Assembly (NCBI GenBank): GCA_016711705.1
Contig: JADJSK010000012.1
Coordinates: 1 to 64,000 of the forward strand
DNA: 64,000 nt
Direction of reading: 5' to 3'
Source: Candidatus Brachybacter algidus
GTDB taxonomy: Bacteria > Bacteroidota > Bacteroidia > Chitinophagales > Saprospiraceae
Made by a program: the position numbers and the translations under genes. Shown piece after piece: positions 9,700 to 17,861 of the stretch. How positions within the stretch are numbered: position 1 is the stretch's first letter; each line of letters starts with the position of its first letter. The notes under the pieces were generated by a model. It had not been told where the DNA came from and ran no database searches. It was given only the letters and a program-made list of their open reading frames with translations.

Positions 9700-9750
9700 T
9701 GGGTAATGGGTAATGGGTAATGGGTAATGGGTAATGGGTAATGGGTAATT
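9700..9750 (+). repeat. tandem gggtaat heptamer run
   Basis: About seven near-perfect gggtaat units between mmsA and the aminotransferase. It is the same unit seen after the genes ending at 4777, 21746 and 38441. Confidence 0.85.
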
Positions 9751-9760
9751 TGGAAAAAAA

Positions 9761-9834
9761 GCCTGAAGGGCTGACATTATTATAAAAAGACCTAATTAAT
9801 GTAATATCAGAACCCCGGAGGTGGTGACATTATG
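9761..9834 (+). repeat. ~73-bp dispersed repeat, copy 1
   Basis: A two-part element: AGCC-tgaag-GGCT hairpin plus tgacattattata, a variable middle, then accccggaggtggtgacattatg. It is in the same orientation as the operon around it. Related copies begin at 14249, 14535, 17303, 17524 (plus) and 38558, 38972 (minus). Confidence 0.8.
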
Positions 9835-9973
9835 ACTATAGGAAAGGATGAAAGATAAATTGGAATACATCAAATTAATTTCTAACAAAAATACGCAAAG
9901 AACTTCCCCTCTTGAGGGGTCCGCAAAGCGGGGGGTGGCCCCCCAAACAAAAGCAATAATAACAAATCAAAAA

Positions 9974-11320
9974 ATGAATCCAGAAACTAAAAACATAACC
10001 CAGGACATCCTTCAGGACAATATGGATCACACCATCTTCTCCTGGAGCAAACAAAAAGGACATAAACCACTGGCCATCGAAAGAGGTGAAGGTGTCTATC
10101 TCTATACATTTGATGGCGATCGGATATTAGATTTCAGCAGCGGGCTGATGAATGTCAATATTGGCCACGGTGATCAACGCATCACTGATGCAGTCGTCCG
10201 ACAAATGCAGCAGATTTCCTATGTGACTCCAAGCTGCGTGACGAAAGTCAGAGGCGACCTTGGTAAAAAACTTGCTGAAATCTGTCCGGGAGATTTGAAC
10301 AAGGCATTTTTCACACTTTGTGGAGCTACTTCCATTGAAAACGCGATCAAAGTAGCTCGACTCTATACTGGAAGACATAAAATTCTCAGCCGATATCAAT
10401 CCTATCACGGATCCAGCAGTGGCGCCATGTCTGTTAGCGGAGATCCTCGTAAACTTCCTGTGGACAGTCAACAGTCACCTAACTTTGTGCATTTCGATAT
10501 TCCGATCTCATATCGCTGGGAATATGGAGAAGCAACACTTCTAAAAGAATCTGTAGCCAACCTGGAAAGAATCATTGCCTATGAAGGTCCGGGAAACATA
10601 GCCGCTATCATGCTGGAAGGCGAAAGTGGTTCGTCGGGTTGTCTCAAGTATCCCGAAGGTTATCTCTTGGAAGTAAGAAGACTCTGTGACGAACATGGCA
10701 TTTTACTTATCATGGATGAAGTAATGAGTGGATTCGGTAGAACGGGTAAATGGTTTGGTTTTGAAAATCACGGCATCATTCCGGACATGATCTGCATGGC
10801 AAAAGGGTTGACTTGTGGTTATCTCCCATTTGGATGTCTGATGATGACTGATAGAATTGCAGCAAAATTTGATGATGTAGTCATGGCCATTGGTCTTACT
10901 TATTCTGCGCATCCGGTGGCTTGTGCTGCAGCTCTTGAAACATTGAAAATATATAAAAATGATGGTTTAATCGACAATGCTGTAGCCATGGGGTCATATA
11001 TGAATACTAGAATCGAGGAACTTAGATTGAAACATCCTTCTATTGGCGACTGGCGCAATACCGGGCTCTTAGGTTGTCTGGAATTGGTCAAAAATCGCAA
11101 TACCAAAGAGCCAATGGCGCCTTATAATGCCAAGCCTGAGGAAATGGCCGTCATGAATAAAGTCGCAGCAAAACTTCGTGAATTGGGCATGTACACCTTC
11201 GTCCGATGGTCTTACATTTTCATTGCACCTCCTCTGATCATTACCAAAGAACAAATAGATGAAGGCCTTGCGATAATTAGTGAAGCATTGAAAATAGCAG
11301 ATGAAGTAGTAACGACCTAA
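9974..11320 (+). CDS. class III aminotransferase (probable beta-alanine:pyruvate type)
   Basis: A PLP-dependent omega-aminotransferase of 448 residues. The PLP-lysine is Lys277 in MAKGLTCGYLPFG and the cofactor-binding Asp248 is in IMDEVMSGFGRTGKW. Context predicts transamination of beta-alanine and 3-aminoisobutyrate to the semialdehydes used by MmsA. The frame is open upstream to 9848, but the extra residues are encoded by a G/C-rich repeat (ccctcttgagggg... near 9906-9950), so the ATG at 9974 (MNPETKN) is preferred. The NCS1 permease starts 10 bp downstream, suggesting one transcript. Taurine or GABA transaminase activity cannot be excluded by sequence alone. Confidence 0.85.
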   Translation: MNPETKNITQDILQDNMDHTIFSWSKQKGHKPLAIERGEGVYLYTFDGDRILDFSSGLMNVNIGHGDQRITDAVVRQMQQISYVTPSCVTKVRGDLGKKLAEICPGDLNKAFFTLCGATSIENAIKVARLYTGRHKILSRYQSYHGSSSGAMSVSGDPRKLPVDSQQSPNFVHFDIPISYRWEYGEATLLKESVANLERIIAYEGPGNIAAIMLEGESGSSGCLKYPEGYLLEVRRLCDEHGILLIMDEVMSGFGRTGKWFGFENHGIIPDMICMAKGLTCGYLPFGCLMMTDRIAAKFDDVVMAIGLTYSAHPVACAAALETLKIYKNDGLIDNAVAMGSYMNTRIEELRLKHPSIGDWRNTGLLGCLELVKNRNTKEPMAPYNAKPEEMAVMNKVAAKLRELGMYTFVRWSYIFIAPPLIITKEQIDEGLAIISEALKIADEVVTT

Positions 11321-11330
11321 AATAGTAACC

Positions 11331-12791
11331 TTGAGCGACGACCTTATCAAAAAAAACAACTCCCTTTATAGCGAAGACCTCGCTCCGGTGCCAGAAAGCA
11401 AACGAACATGGACGACTTGGAACTATGCGGCGCTTTGGATCAGTATGAGCCTTTGTATTCCGACCTATATGTTGGCGAGTTCGCTTATCGAAGGGGGCAT
11501 GAATTGGTGGCAATCCATCCTGACGATCTTCCTGGGGAATGTCGTCGTCCTGATACCTATGATACTCAATGGACACGCAGGCGCAAAATATGGCATTCCA
11601 TTTCCGGTATTTGCCAGAGCTAGTTTCGGGACTATTGGAGCCAATATTCCGGCGATGTTAAGAGCTATTGTGGCTTGCGGATGGTTTGGTATTCAGACCT
11701 GGATCGGAGGATTTGCGATCTTCCAGATGATGCGTTTGTGGATTCCTTCTCTGGAAAACCTTCCTGCTATTTTCCCTGAATCCTGGGGTTTACAAACCGG
11801 CCCGGCCATTTGTTTTCTGTTGTTTTGGTTGTTAAATATGTATGTCGTCTATCTTGGGGTGGAGAGCATCCGAAAGTTATTGGTTTTTAAAGCGATTTTT
11901 TTGCCATTAGCGGCACTGGCCTTGCTTTTCTGGGCTATTTCTGCTGCGAATGGCTTGGGACCAATTCTACAAACTCCTTCAAAATTTACGAACAGTAGTG
12001 ACTTTTTCGCCTTTTTCTTTCCTGCCTTGACCGGTATGGTAGGATTTTGGGCAACATTATCTTTGAATATACCTGATTTTACGAGATATGCCAAGTCACA
12101 AAAGGCCCAGATCAATGGCCAAATCATAGGACTGGCGCCATCGATGACCATGTTTGCCTTTGTAGGTGTGGTGGTGACATCGGCGACTACGATCGTTTTT
12201 GGAACAACCATCTGGGATCCGGTGGTTTTGGCAGCAAAATTTGAGAGTAAAATGCTTGTTAGTGTGGCAATGATCGCTGTGGCTATTTCAACATTGGCCA
12301 CTAATATCGCAGCCAATATCGTCAGTCCGGCAAACGATTTTGCAAATTTATCTCCTTCTAAAATCTCCTTTCGAACAGGTGGTTACATCACCGGCATTAT
12401 CGGCATCATGATATTCCCATGGAAACTCATAGCAGATCCGAGTGGATATATTTTCACCTGGTTGGTTGGGTATTCTAGTTTACTAGGGCCTGTAGGAGGC
12501 ATCATGATCGTGGATTATTATTTCATCAGAAAACAACAATTGGTTTTAAGGGACCTTTATGAAACCAAAGGAATTTATAGTTATTCAAGCGGGTTCAATA
12601 ATAAGGCTGTGATTGCATTACTGTTGGGTATTCTCCCAAATGTGCCCGGTTTTTTATTGACCATTAAGGCAGTCAGTGATGACGTATTTCCGCATTGGAT
12701 ATCTGGCCTGTATCATTATGCATGGTTCGTAGGGTTATTCATCAGCGGCGGCATTTACTGGGCGCTAATGCAAAAAAAAGAAACTCCATGA
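11331..12791 (+). CDS. NCS1-family nucleobase/hydantoin permease
   Basis: A 486-residue polytopic protein with about 12 membrane segments. The N-terminal consensus NYAALWISMSLCIPTYMLASSLI, AGAKYGIPFPVFARASFG and GWFGIQTWIGG are standard for the nucleobase:cation symporter-1 family (uracil, allantoin and hydantoin carriers). It starts with TTG at 11331. Its stop overlaps the dihydropyrimidinase start by 4 bp (ATGA), which implies translational coupling. Uptake of uracil or thymine is the expected role from context, with a dihydropyrimidine or hydantoin substrate as alternative. Confidence 0.9.
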   Translation: MSDDLIKKNNSLYSEDLAPVPESKRTWTTWNYAALWISMSLCIPTYMLASSLIEGGMNWWQSILTIFLGNVVVLIPMILNGHAGAKYGIPFPVFARASFGTIGANIPAMLRAIVACGWFGIQTWIGGFAIFQMMRLWIPSLENLPAIFPESWGLQTGPAICFLLFWLLNMYVVYLGVESIRKLLVFKAIFLPLAALALLFWAISAANGLGPILQTPSKFTNSSDFFAFFFPALTGMVGFWATLSLNIPDFTRYAKSQKAQINGQIIGLAPSMTMFAFVGVVVTSATTIVFGTTIWDPVVLAAKFESKMLVSVAMIAVAISTLATNIAANIVSPANDFANLSPSKISFRTGGYITGIIGIMIFPWKLIADPSGYIFTWLVGYSSLLGPVGGIMIVDYYFIRKQQLVLRDLYETKGIYSYSSGFNNKAVIALLLGILPNVPGFLLTIKAVSDDVFPHWISGLYHYAWFVGLFISGGIYWALMQKKETP

Positions 12792-14182
12792 GGACAATAA
12801 TTCGCAATGGAAGAATCATTACTGCGAGTGATGATTACTCGGCCGACATTTACATAGAAGGTGAAAAAATCCACACAATAGGCACGAATCTAAACATGGT
12901 TGCCGATAAAGAAATTGATGCGCATGGGCTCCTGGTTATGCCTGGAGGAATAGATCCGCATGTCCACCTCGACATGCCTTTCATGGGTACTTACTCCAGT
13001 GACAATTATGAAACCGGCACCAGGGCAGCACTTCACGGTGGTACAACAATGGTCATCGATTTTGTTCTTCAGACACAAGGTAAAAGTCTTCAATCTGCCC
13101 TCGATGAATGGAAGGGCAGAAGCAATGGAAATGCTGTGGGAGATTACAGCTTTCACATGGCGGTAACGGACTTTAATGAGTCTACAAAAGGAGAAATCAC
13201 ACAAATAATACACGACGAGGGCATTACTTCCTTCAAGACCTTCATGGCTTATAAAGGCGCACTCATGATCGACGATCGTCAGATGATCGGCCTCATGCAG
13301 GAAGTCAAAAAACATGGTGGTCTCATCAATGTTCACGCTACGAATGGTGATATGATCGATTATCTCATCGCCAAACATCGGTCAGAAGGCAAGCTCAGTC
13401 CATTGTACCACTACCTTTCTCAGCCAGAAGTAACTGAGGCAGAAGCAAGTGGGAGATTTGCAGATATGGCTGACTACACAGGTTGTCGCGGATATATCGT
13501 ACACCTGACTTGTGAGGGGGCACTCAATGCGGTTCGAAATTCCACTAAAAGAAATCAGCATGTGCACGTAGAGACTTGTATTCAATATTTGTTGCTAGAT
13601 GCATCCTTGTATGAACAGAATTTTGAAGGGGCGAAATATGTCATGAGTCCTCCTCTCAGAAAAGAAAAGGATAGAGAGACACTTTGGGCAGGTATCAAGC
13701 AGGGCCTGGTCAATGTCGTCGCTACAGATCATTGTCCATTCATGTGGGAACAAAAGCTCATGGGTAAGGATGATTTTTCAAAAATACCGAATGGCCATCC
13801 TGCTATTGAACACAGAATGGAATTACTTTTTAGCGAGGGTGTGACCAAAGGCCGAATCTCGCTCAATAAATTTGTAGAGGTAGCCAGTACCAACGCTGCG
13901 ATGCTCTTCGGTATGTTTCCCGCCAAGGGCACGATCGCCGTGGGCAGTGATGCGGATATCTTAATATTTGATCCAAATGAAAAGCACACGATATCGGCGT
14001 CGAGCCATCACATGAATGTGGATTACAGCGCTTATGAGGGAATGGAATTGATTGGGAAAGTTAAGACGGTTTTACTCCGTGGGCAGGTAGCGATAGAAGG
14101 TGGTGAGTGTAAGTTGGAGAAAGGGTATGGGCGGTTTGTGAAAAGGAAAACGACTTCATCGGGTGATCGGGTGATCGGGTGA
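12788..14182 (+). CDS. hydA: dihydropyrimidinase (D-hydantoinase family)
   Basis: A 464-residue cyclic amidohydrolase that opens dihydrouracil/dihydrothymine to N-carbamoyl-beta-amino acids. Metal ligands His58 and His60 are in GGIDPHVHLDMPF. Lys150 in SFKTFMAYKG is the expected carboxylated lysine bridging two zinc ions. NVHATNGD, HLTCEGALN and ATDHCPF carry the other ligands. The ATG at 12788 overlaps the permease stop and gives the normal family start. The C-terminal residues SSGDRVIG are encoded by the first units of a tandem gggtgatc run, and the stop codon lies inside it, so the natural C-terminus may have been altered by repeat expansion. Confidence 0.93.
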   Translation: MRTIIRNGRIITASDDYSADIYIEGEKIHTIGTNLNMVADKEIDAHGLLVMPGGIDPHVHLDMPFMGTYSSDNYETGTRAALHGGTTMVIDFVLQTQGKSLQSALDEWKGRSNGNAVGDYSFHMAVTDFNESTKGEITQIIHDEGITSFKTFMAYKGALMIDDRQMIGLMQEVKKHGGLINVHATNGDMIDYLIAKHRSEGKLSPLYHYLSQPEVTEAEASGRFADMADYTGCRGYIVHLTCEGALNAVRNSTKRNQHVHVETCIQYLLLDASLYEQNFEGAKYVMSPPLRKEKDRETLWAGIKQGLVNVVATDHCPFMWEQKLMGKDDFSKIPNGHPAIEHRMELLFSEGVTKGRISLNKFVEVASTNAAMLFGMFPAKGTIAVGSDADILIFDPNEKHTISASSHHMNVDYSAYEGMELIGKVKTVLLRGQVAIEGGECKLEKGYGRFVKRKTTSSGDRVIG

Positions 14183-14228
14183 TCGGGTGATCGGGTGATC
14201 GGGTGATTGGGTGATTGGGTGATAAGTG
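14159..14228 (+). repeat. tandem octamer run gggtgatc overlapping a gene end
   Basis: Six to seven units of gggtgatc, then gggtgatt, starting inside the dihydropyrimidinase coding sequence. Change in unit number would change the protein C-terminus because eight is not a multiple of three. A diverged relative lies at about 40,036-40,080. Confidence 0.85.
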
Positions 14229-14248
14229 ATAAGTGAATTAACTAAAAA

Positions 14249-14321
14249 CCTGAAAGGTTGAAATTATTATAGAAAATGTAAATTTGAGAGTAATCAGAAC
14301 TCCGAAGGCGGTGACATTATG
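14249..14321 (+). repeat. ~73-bp dispersed repeat, copy 2
   Basis: AACC-tgaa-AGGTT hairpin, ttgaaattattatag, a variable middle, then ctccgaaggcggtgacattatg. The stem differs from copy 1 on both sides in a way that keeps pairing. Confidence 0.8.
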
Positions 14322-14327
14322 AAAGAA

Positions 14328-14366
14328 ATGTTGAATGTTGAATGTTGAATGTTGAATGTTGAATGT
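14328..14366 (+). repeat. tandem gttgaat heptamers
   Basis: Five near-perfect gttgaat/gttgaatgtt units. Similar words recur around 9611-9640, 15700, 17,155-17,240 and 17,380-17,465. Confidence 0.8.
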
Positions 14367-14385
14367 TAAATAGGGGCTGCTTAAA

Positions 14386-14495
14386 CTCTGCGACCTTTGC
14401 GTGGTCTATCTTTGCGGTCTTTGCGTGAGCCCAAAAGCAATAAAAATGGTTCACGCAAAGAGAGGAAGAAGCGCGAAGGACGCTAAGACAAATTC
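14386..14495 (+). repeat. ttgcgtgagcc / ggttcacgcaaag repeat remnant
   Basis: A partial relative of the element at 837-1191. Ctttgcgtgagccc is followed by ggttcacgcaaagagaggaagaagcgcgaaggacgctaag. Its two parts face each other and could fold into a long imperfect hairpin. Confidence 0.6.
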
Positions 14496-14534
14496 GTTAA
14501 AACTGATTTTCTAAGTAGGAAGATAGATCAGAAA

Positions 14535-14607
14535 CCTGAAAGGTTGATATTATTATAGAAAATAAGAATTGGAAATATTTCAGAACCCCGAAGGTGGTGA
14601 CATTATG
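14535..14607 (+). repeat. ~73-bp dispersed repeat, copy 3
   Basis: AACC-tgaa-AGGTT hairpin, tgatattattatag, variable middle, then accccgaaggtggtgacattatg, about 210 bp upstream of the beta-ureidopropionase start. Confidence 0.8.
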
Positions 14608-14814
14608 CAAGATGAATGAAAAGGTGAGAAGGTGAGAAGGACGGGTCAATTCAAAGTATCGTGATCCGATTGATCAGAATGAAATTTTGTAAGAATAATT
14701 AAAAATATTGTATCTTTTCTAAAGTGAAGCCAATAGCCAATAGCTTCAAATTTAATTCAAAATAATCTTGGGGGTTATCCTAACTTCCAATTTCTAACTT
14801 CTAACTTTACAAAT

Positions 14815-15681
14815 ATGCCAAGAATAATAAAATCAGGTCTTATCCAAATGAGCCTCGGAATGACGGAAGGAGAAGGCTCCATCTCCGAGATCATGCAAGC
14901 CATGGAAGCGAAACACATTCCATTTATAGAGCAGGCCGGCGAACAGGGAGTGCAAATCCTCTGTCTCCAGGAGATCTTCAACACACCGTATTTCTGCACA
15001 GGACAAGATGCTGCCTGGTACGCATCCGCAGAAACGGTTCCTGGACCAACGACCGAACGCATGTCAGTGTATGCTAAAAAATACAATATGGTCATGATCG
15101 TGCCTGTGTATGAAATGGAGCAATCCGGTGTTTACTATAATACTGCAGCCGTCATTGATGCCGATGGAACCTATCTCGGAAAATACCGCAAGACACACAT
15201 CCCGCAAACAGGTGGATTTTGGGAGAAATTCTTCTTTAAACCCGGTAATTTAGGGTACCCGGTTTTTGAAACAAAATATGCTAAAGTTGGCGTTTACATT
15301 TGTTACGACCGCCACTTTCCGGAAGGAGCGAGATGCCTTGGATTGAATGGCGCCGAAATCGTTTATAATCCCTCTGCAACTACTGTCGGCCAATCACAAT
15401 ATCTTTGGAAAATAGAACAACCTGCACACGCTGTCGCCAATGCCTACTTTATGGGCTGCATCAATCGCGTCGGAACAGAAAAACCATGGAACTTGGGAAG
15501 ATTTTATGGGACATCTTATTTTGTCAATCCTTTAGGTGAGATCACCGCAACCGCTTCTGAAGACAAGGATGAGTTGCTGGTTTCAGAATTCGACCTCGAC
15601 CTCATTACACAGGTCAGAGGCAAATGGCAATTTTATCGAGATCGTCGACCGGAGATGTATGATGAAATTGTAGAACCTTAA
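14815..15681 (+). CDS. beta-ureidopropionase-type nitrilase-family amidohydrolase
   Basis: A 288-residue carbon-nitrogen hydrolase. The catalytic triad is visible as Glu53 (LQEIF), Lys126 (YRKTHIP) and Cys163 (YICYDRHFPE). The HIPQTGGFWEKFFFKPGN stretch matches N-carbamoyl-beta-alanine amidohydrolases and their close N-carbamoylputrescine relatives. Between dihydropyrimidinase and preTA it should hydrolyse N-carbamoyl-beta-alanine or N-carbamoyl-beta-aminoisobutyrate to the free amino acid, CO2 and ammonia. Substrate is inferred from context. The next gene, preT, begins 141 bp downstream. Confidence 0.87.
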   Translation: MPRIIKSGLIQMSLGMTEGEGSISEIMQAMEAKHIPFIEQAGEQGVQILCLQEIFNTPYFCTGQDAAWYASAETVPGPTTERMSVYAKKYNMVMIVPVYEMEQSGVYYNTAAVIDADGTYLGKYRKTHIPQTGGFWEKFFFKPGNLGYPVFETKYAKVGVYICYDRHFPEGARCLGLNGAEIVYNPSATTVGQSQYLWKIEQPAHAVANAYFMGCINRVGTEKPWNLGRFYGTSYFVNPLGEITATASEDKDELLVSEFDLDLITQVRGKWQFYRDRRPEMYDEIVEP

Positions 15682-15822
15682 ACATTGATGGCAAAAGGTA
15701 GATGTTAGATGTTAGATGGTCGCCGAATTTATATCATATTTTAATTAAATTGGTTATTTTCATTTACTAATATGCTTTTAAGACAAAGACTTACTTTAGT
15801 CTAAAATCAACCAGAAAGAACT

Positions 15823-17172
15823 ATGGCAATAAGAAACAACAGACTCTCGGAGACCGAATACCTTGATAACTTTCAGGATATTCATCCGCCATTTGAGACC
15901 AAAGATGCAGCGTTGGTAGAAGCCAATAGGTGTATATTTTGTTACGATGCACCTTGTATGAAATCCTGCCCCACATCCATCGACGTACCAAAATTTATCA
16001 AACAGATCGCCACGGACAATGTCAAAGGTTCTGCCCATACCATATTATCCTCCAATATCATGGGAGCAGGCTGCAGCAAGGTCTGTCCTGTAGAAAAACT
16101 GTGTGAAGGAGCGTGTGTGTATAATTTCATGCATGAGAAACCGATCCAGATCGCCCGTCTGCAGCGTTATTCCACAGAAAAAGCGATGAAACAAAATTGG
16201 CAATTATTTGACCGAAAGCCAAGTATTGGTAAAAAGGTTGCCATCGTGGGCGCCGGTCCGGCAGGGTTAAGTTGCGCACATGGACTAAGCCGTGAAGGTG
16301 TGGATGTGACGATCTTCGAAAAGGAAGAAAAAGGCGGTGGCCTCATGACGTACGGTATTGCAGCATATAAAGTTACTCCGGAGTTTTGTCAGGAAGAAGT
16401 GGATTATATTACTTCGATAGGTGGAATTGATATTAAATACGGAAAGGAATTGGGCATCAATATTTCTCTTGAAAAATTGCGGTCTGAATATGATGCGGTA
16501 TATCTGGCCTATGGAGTCGGCCTGGCACGACAATTAAATATTCCGGGTGAAGATTTATCGGGAGTAGTCGATGCGCTCAAGTTTATTTATGACATCAGAA
16601 ACGACGGATATAAATCTGTTTCTGTAGGTGATGAGGTCGTCGTGATCGGCATGGGTATGACAGCTATTGATGCTGCCACTCAGGCTAAGCGACTAGGTGC
16701 TGCCTCTGTTACAATGGTTTACCGTAGGACACAAGAAGAAATGCCCTGTACAGAACATGAGTTGAATATTGCAAAGTTGGATGGTTGTAAAATCATTTGG
16801 TTGGCTGCACCAATAGAAGTTATTGGAGAAAATGGGCAAATAAAAGAAGTTGTTTTTGACGAAATGGCCCTCAGTGAGCCCGATGCTAGTGGCAGAAGAA
16901 GTCCAGTAAAAAACGGTTCAACTTTCAGCCTCAAAGCAGACATGCTAATCAAAGCCGCCGGTCAAATGCCCTTCGAAGCCTTAAATGACTCCATGTCTTT
17001 AGAGCACAATTATGGAAAAATTATCGTTGAAAAAGGCTGTAAAACAAATCTTCCGGGAGTATTCGCCGGTGGCGATAATGTGAATGGAGGACGAGAGGTG
17101 GTGGATGCGGTGCAGGCGGGGAAGGAGGCTGCGGCGGAGATGCTAAGGGAAATGTTGAAGGTTGAATGTTAG
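15823..17172 (+). CDS. preT: NAD-dependent dihydropyrimidine dehydrogenase subunit PreT
   Basis: A 449-residue flavoprotein subunit that passes electrons between NAD(H) and the PreA subunit for pyrimidine reduction. The N-terminal domain has eight cysteines (37, 40, 45, 49, 84, 88, 94, 98) for two 4Fe-4S clusters. An FAD loop VAIVGAGPAGLSCAHGL starts near 139 and a second nucleotide loop VVVIGMGMTAIDAATQAKRLGA near 267. The glutamate-synthase small subunit is the main relative, but pairing with preA and pyrimidine genes decides the name. The final codons (MLKVEC) run into gttgaat-type repeat words, so repeat expansion may have changed the natural C-terminus. Confidence 0.9.
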   Translation: MAIRNNRLSETEYLDNFQDIHPPFETKDAALVEANRCIFCYDAPCMKSCPTSIDVPKFIKQIATDNVKGSAHTILSSNIMGAGCSKVCPVEKLCEGACVYNFMHEKPIQIARLQRYSTEKAMKQNWQLFDRKPSIGKKVAIVGAGPAGLSCAHGLSREGVDVTIFEKEEKGGGLMTYGIAAYKVTPEFCQEEVDYITSIGGIDIKYGKELGINISLEKLRSEYDAVYLAYGVGLARQLNIPGEDLSGVVDALKFIYDIRNDGYKSVSVGDEVVVIGMGMTAIDAATQAKRLGAASVTMVYRRTQEEMPCTEHELNIAKLDGCKIIWLAAPIEVIGENGQIKEVVFDEMALSEPDASGRRSPVKNGSTFSLKADMLIKAAGQMPFEALNDSMSLEHNYGKIIVEKGCKTNLPGVFAGGDNVNGGREVVDAVQAGKEAAAEMLREMLKVEC

Positions 17173-17302
17173 ATGTTGAATGCTACTCCGATTTGGAGAA
17201 ATGTTGGATGTTGGATGTTGAAGGTTGGATGTTGAATGCTACTCCGATTTTAAGGATTTATAAAATTGAGGCAGACTTCTCCATTTGTTAAATTAAAAAA
17301 AG

Positions 17303-17375
17303 CCTGAAGGGCTGACATTATTATAGAAAATAAGATTGTGATGGCAATCAGAACCCCGAAGGTGGTGACATTATG
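17303..17375 (+). repeat. ~73-bp dispersed repeat, copy 4
   Basis: AGCC-tgaag-GGCT hairpin followed by tgacattattatagaaaataaga and ending accccgaaggtggtgacattatg. Confidence 0.85.
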
Positions 17376-17523
17376 TGGAAAATGTTGGATGTTGAATGTT
17401 AGATGTTGAATGCTACTCCGATAGGGAGAAATGTTGGATGTTGAATGCTGAATGTTGAATGATACTCCGATTTGAAGGATTTAAAATTGGTTCAGACTTT
17501 TCCATTTGTTAACTTAAAAAAAG

Positions 17524-17596
17524 CCTGAAGGGCTGACATTATTATAGAAAATAAGATGGTGATGGCAATCAGAACCCCGAAGGTGGTGACATTTTG
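17524..17596 (+). repeat. ~73-bp dispersed repeat, copy 5
   Basis: Almost identical to copy 4, ending gtgacattttg. The near identity fits recent tandem duplication of the surrounding block. Confidence 0.85.
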
Positions 17597-17767
17597 AATT
17601 CGAAATGTTGAAAGAAATGTGAGAAATTATAAATAGTGAATATCAAATACTCCCCTTGGCCCCCTTAAAAGGGGAAAAGCGGATGTATCAAATTTATTAG
17701 TATTATTTATGCCAAATTTTACTTGAAACTAAAATTTAAATCAATGATAGAAAGAAACATGCTGGCT

Positions 17768-17805
17768 GATTTCCCCCTTTGGAGGGGGGTAGGGGAGGCT
17801 CTTCC
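17768..17805 (+). repeat. solo copy of the CCCCCTTTGGAGGGGG element
   Basis: Ttcccccttt ggaggggggt aggggaggct has the hairpin and tail of the direct repeats flanking the DUF559 gene at 29.5-30.1 kb. No nuclease gene adjoins this copy. Confidence 0.7.
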
Positions 17806-17861
17806 TCTCTTCTAATATTCAAAATTTATACAAACCTCATTTAACATTCAACATTTCCAAA

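Larger units (their letters stand above)
17155..17602 (+). repeat. tandem duplication of a ~220-bp spacer block
   Basis: A block of gttgaat-type words, the sequence cttctccatttgttaaattaaaaaaa and a 73-bp element is present twice with an offset of 221 bp. The block separates preT from preA. Confidence 0.8.

Noticed and set aside
9700..9750. Tandem repeats as a CRISPR array
   Set aside because: Units are 7 bp with no spacers, and no cas gene is present in the window.
9848..9973. Longer N-terminus of the aminotransferase
   Set aside because: The extra 42 codons come from a G/C-rich spacer repeat, and the family starts near the ATG at 9974.
12695..12787. Longer N-terminus of dihydropyrimidinase
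   Set aside because: It would overlap the permease by 97 bp in another frame; the ATGA overlap at 12788 fits the family start.
15696..15716. Tandem gatgttagatgttaga as a regulatory site for preT
   Set aside because: It is the same spacer word family found at many gene ends and shows no specific relation to preT.
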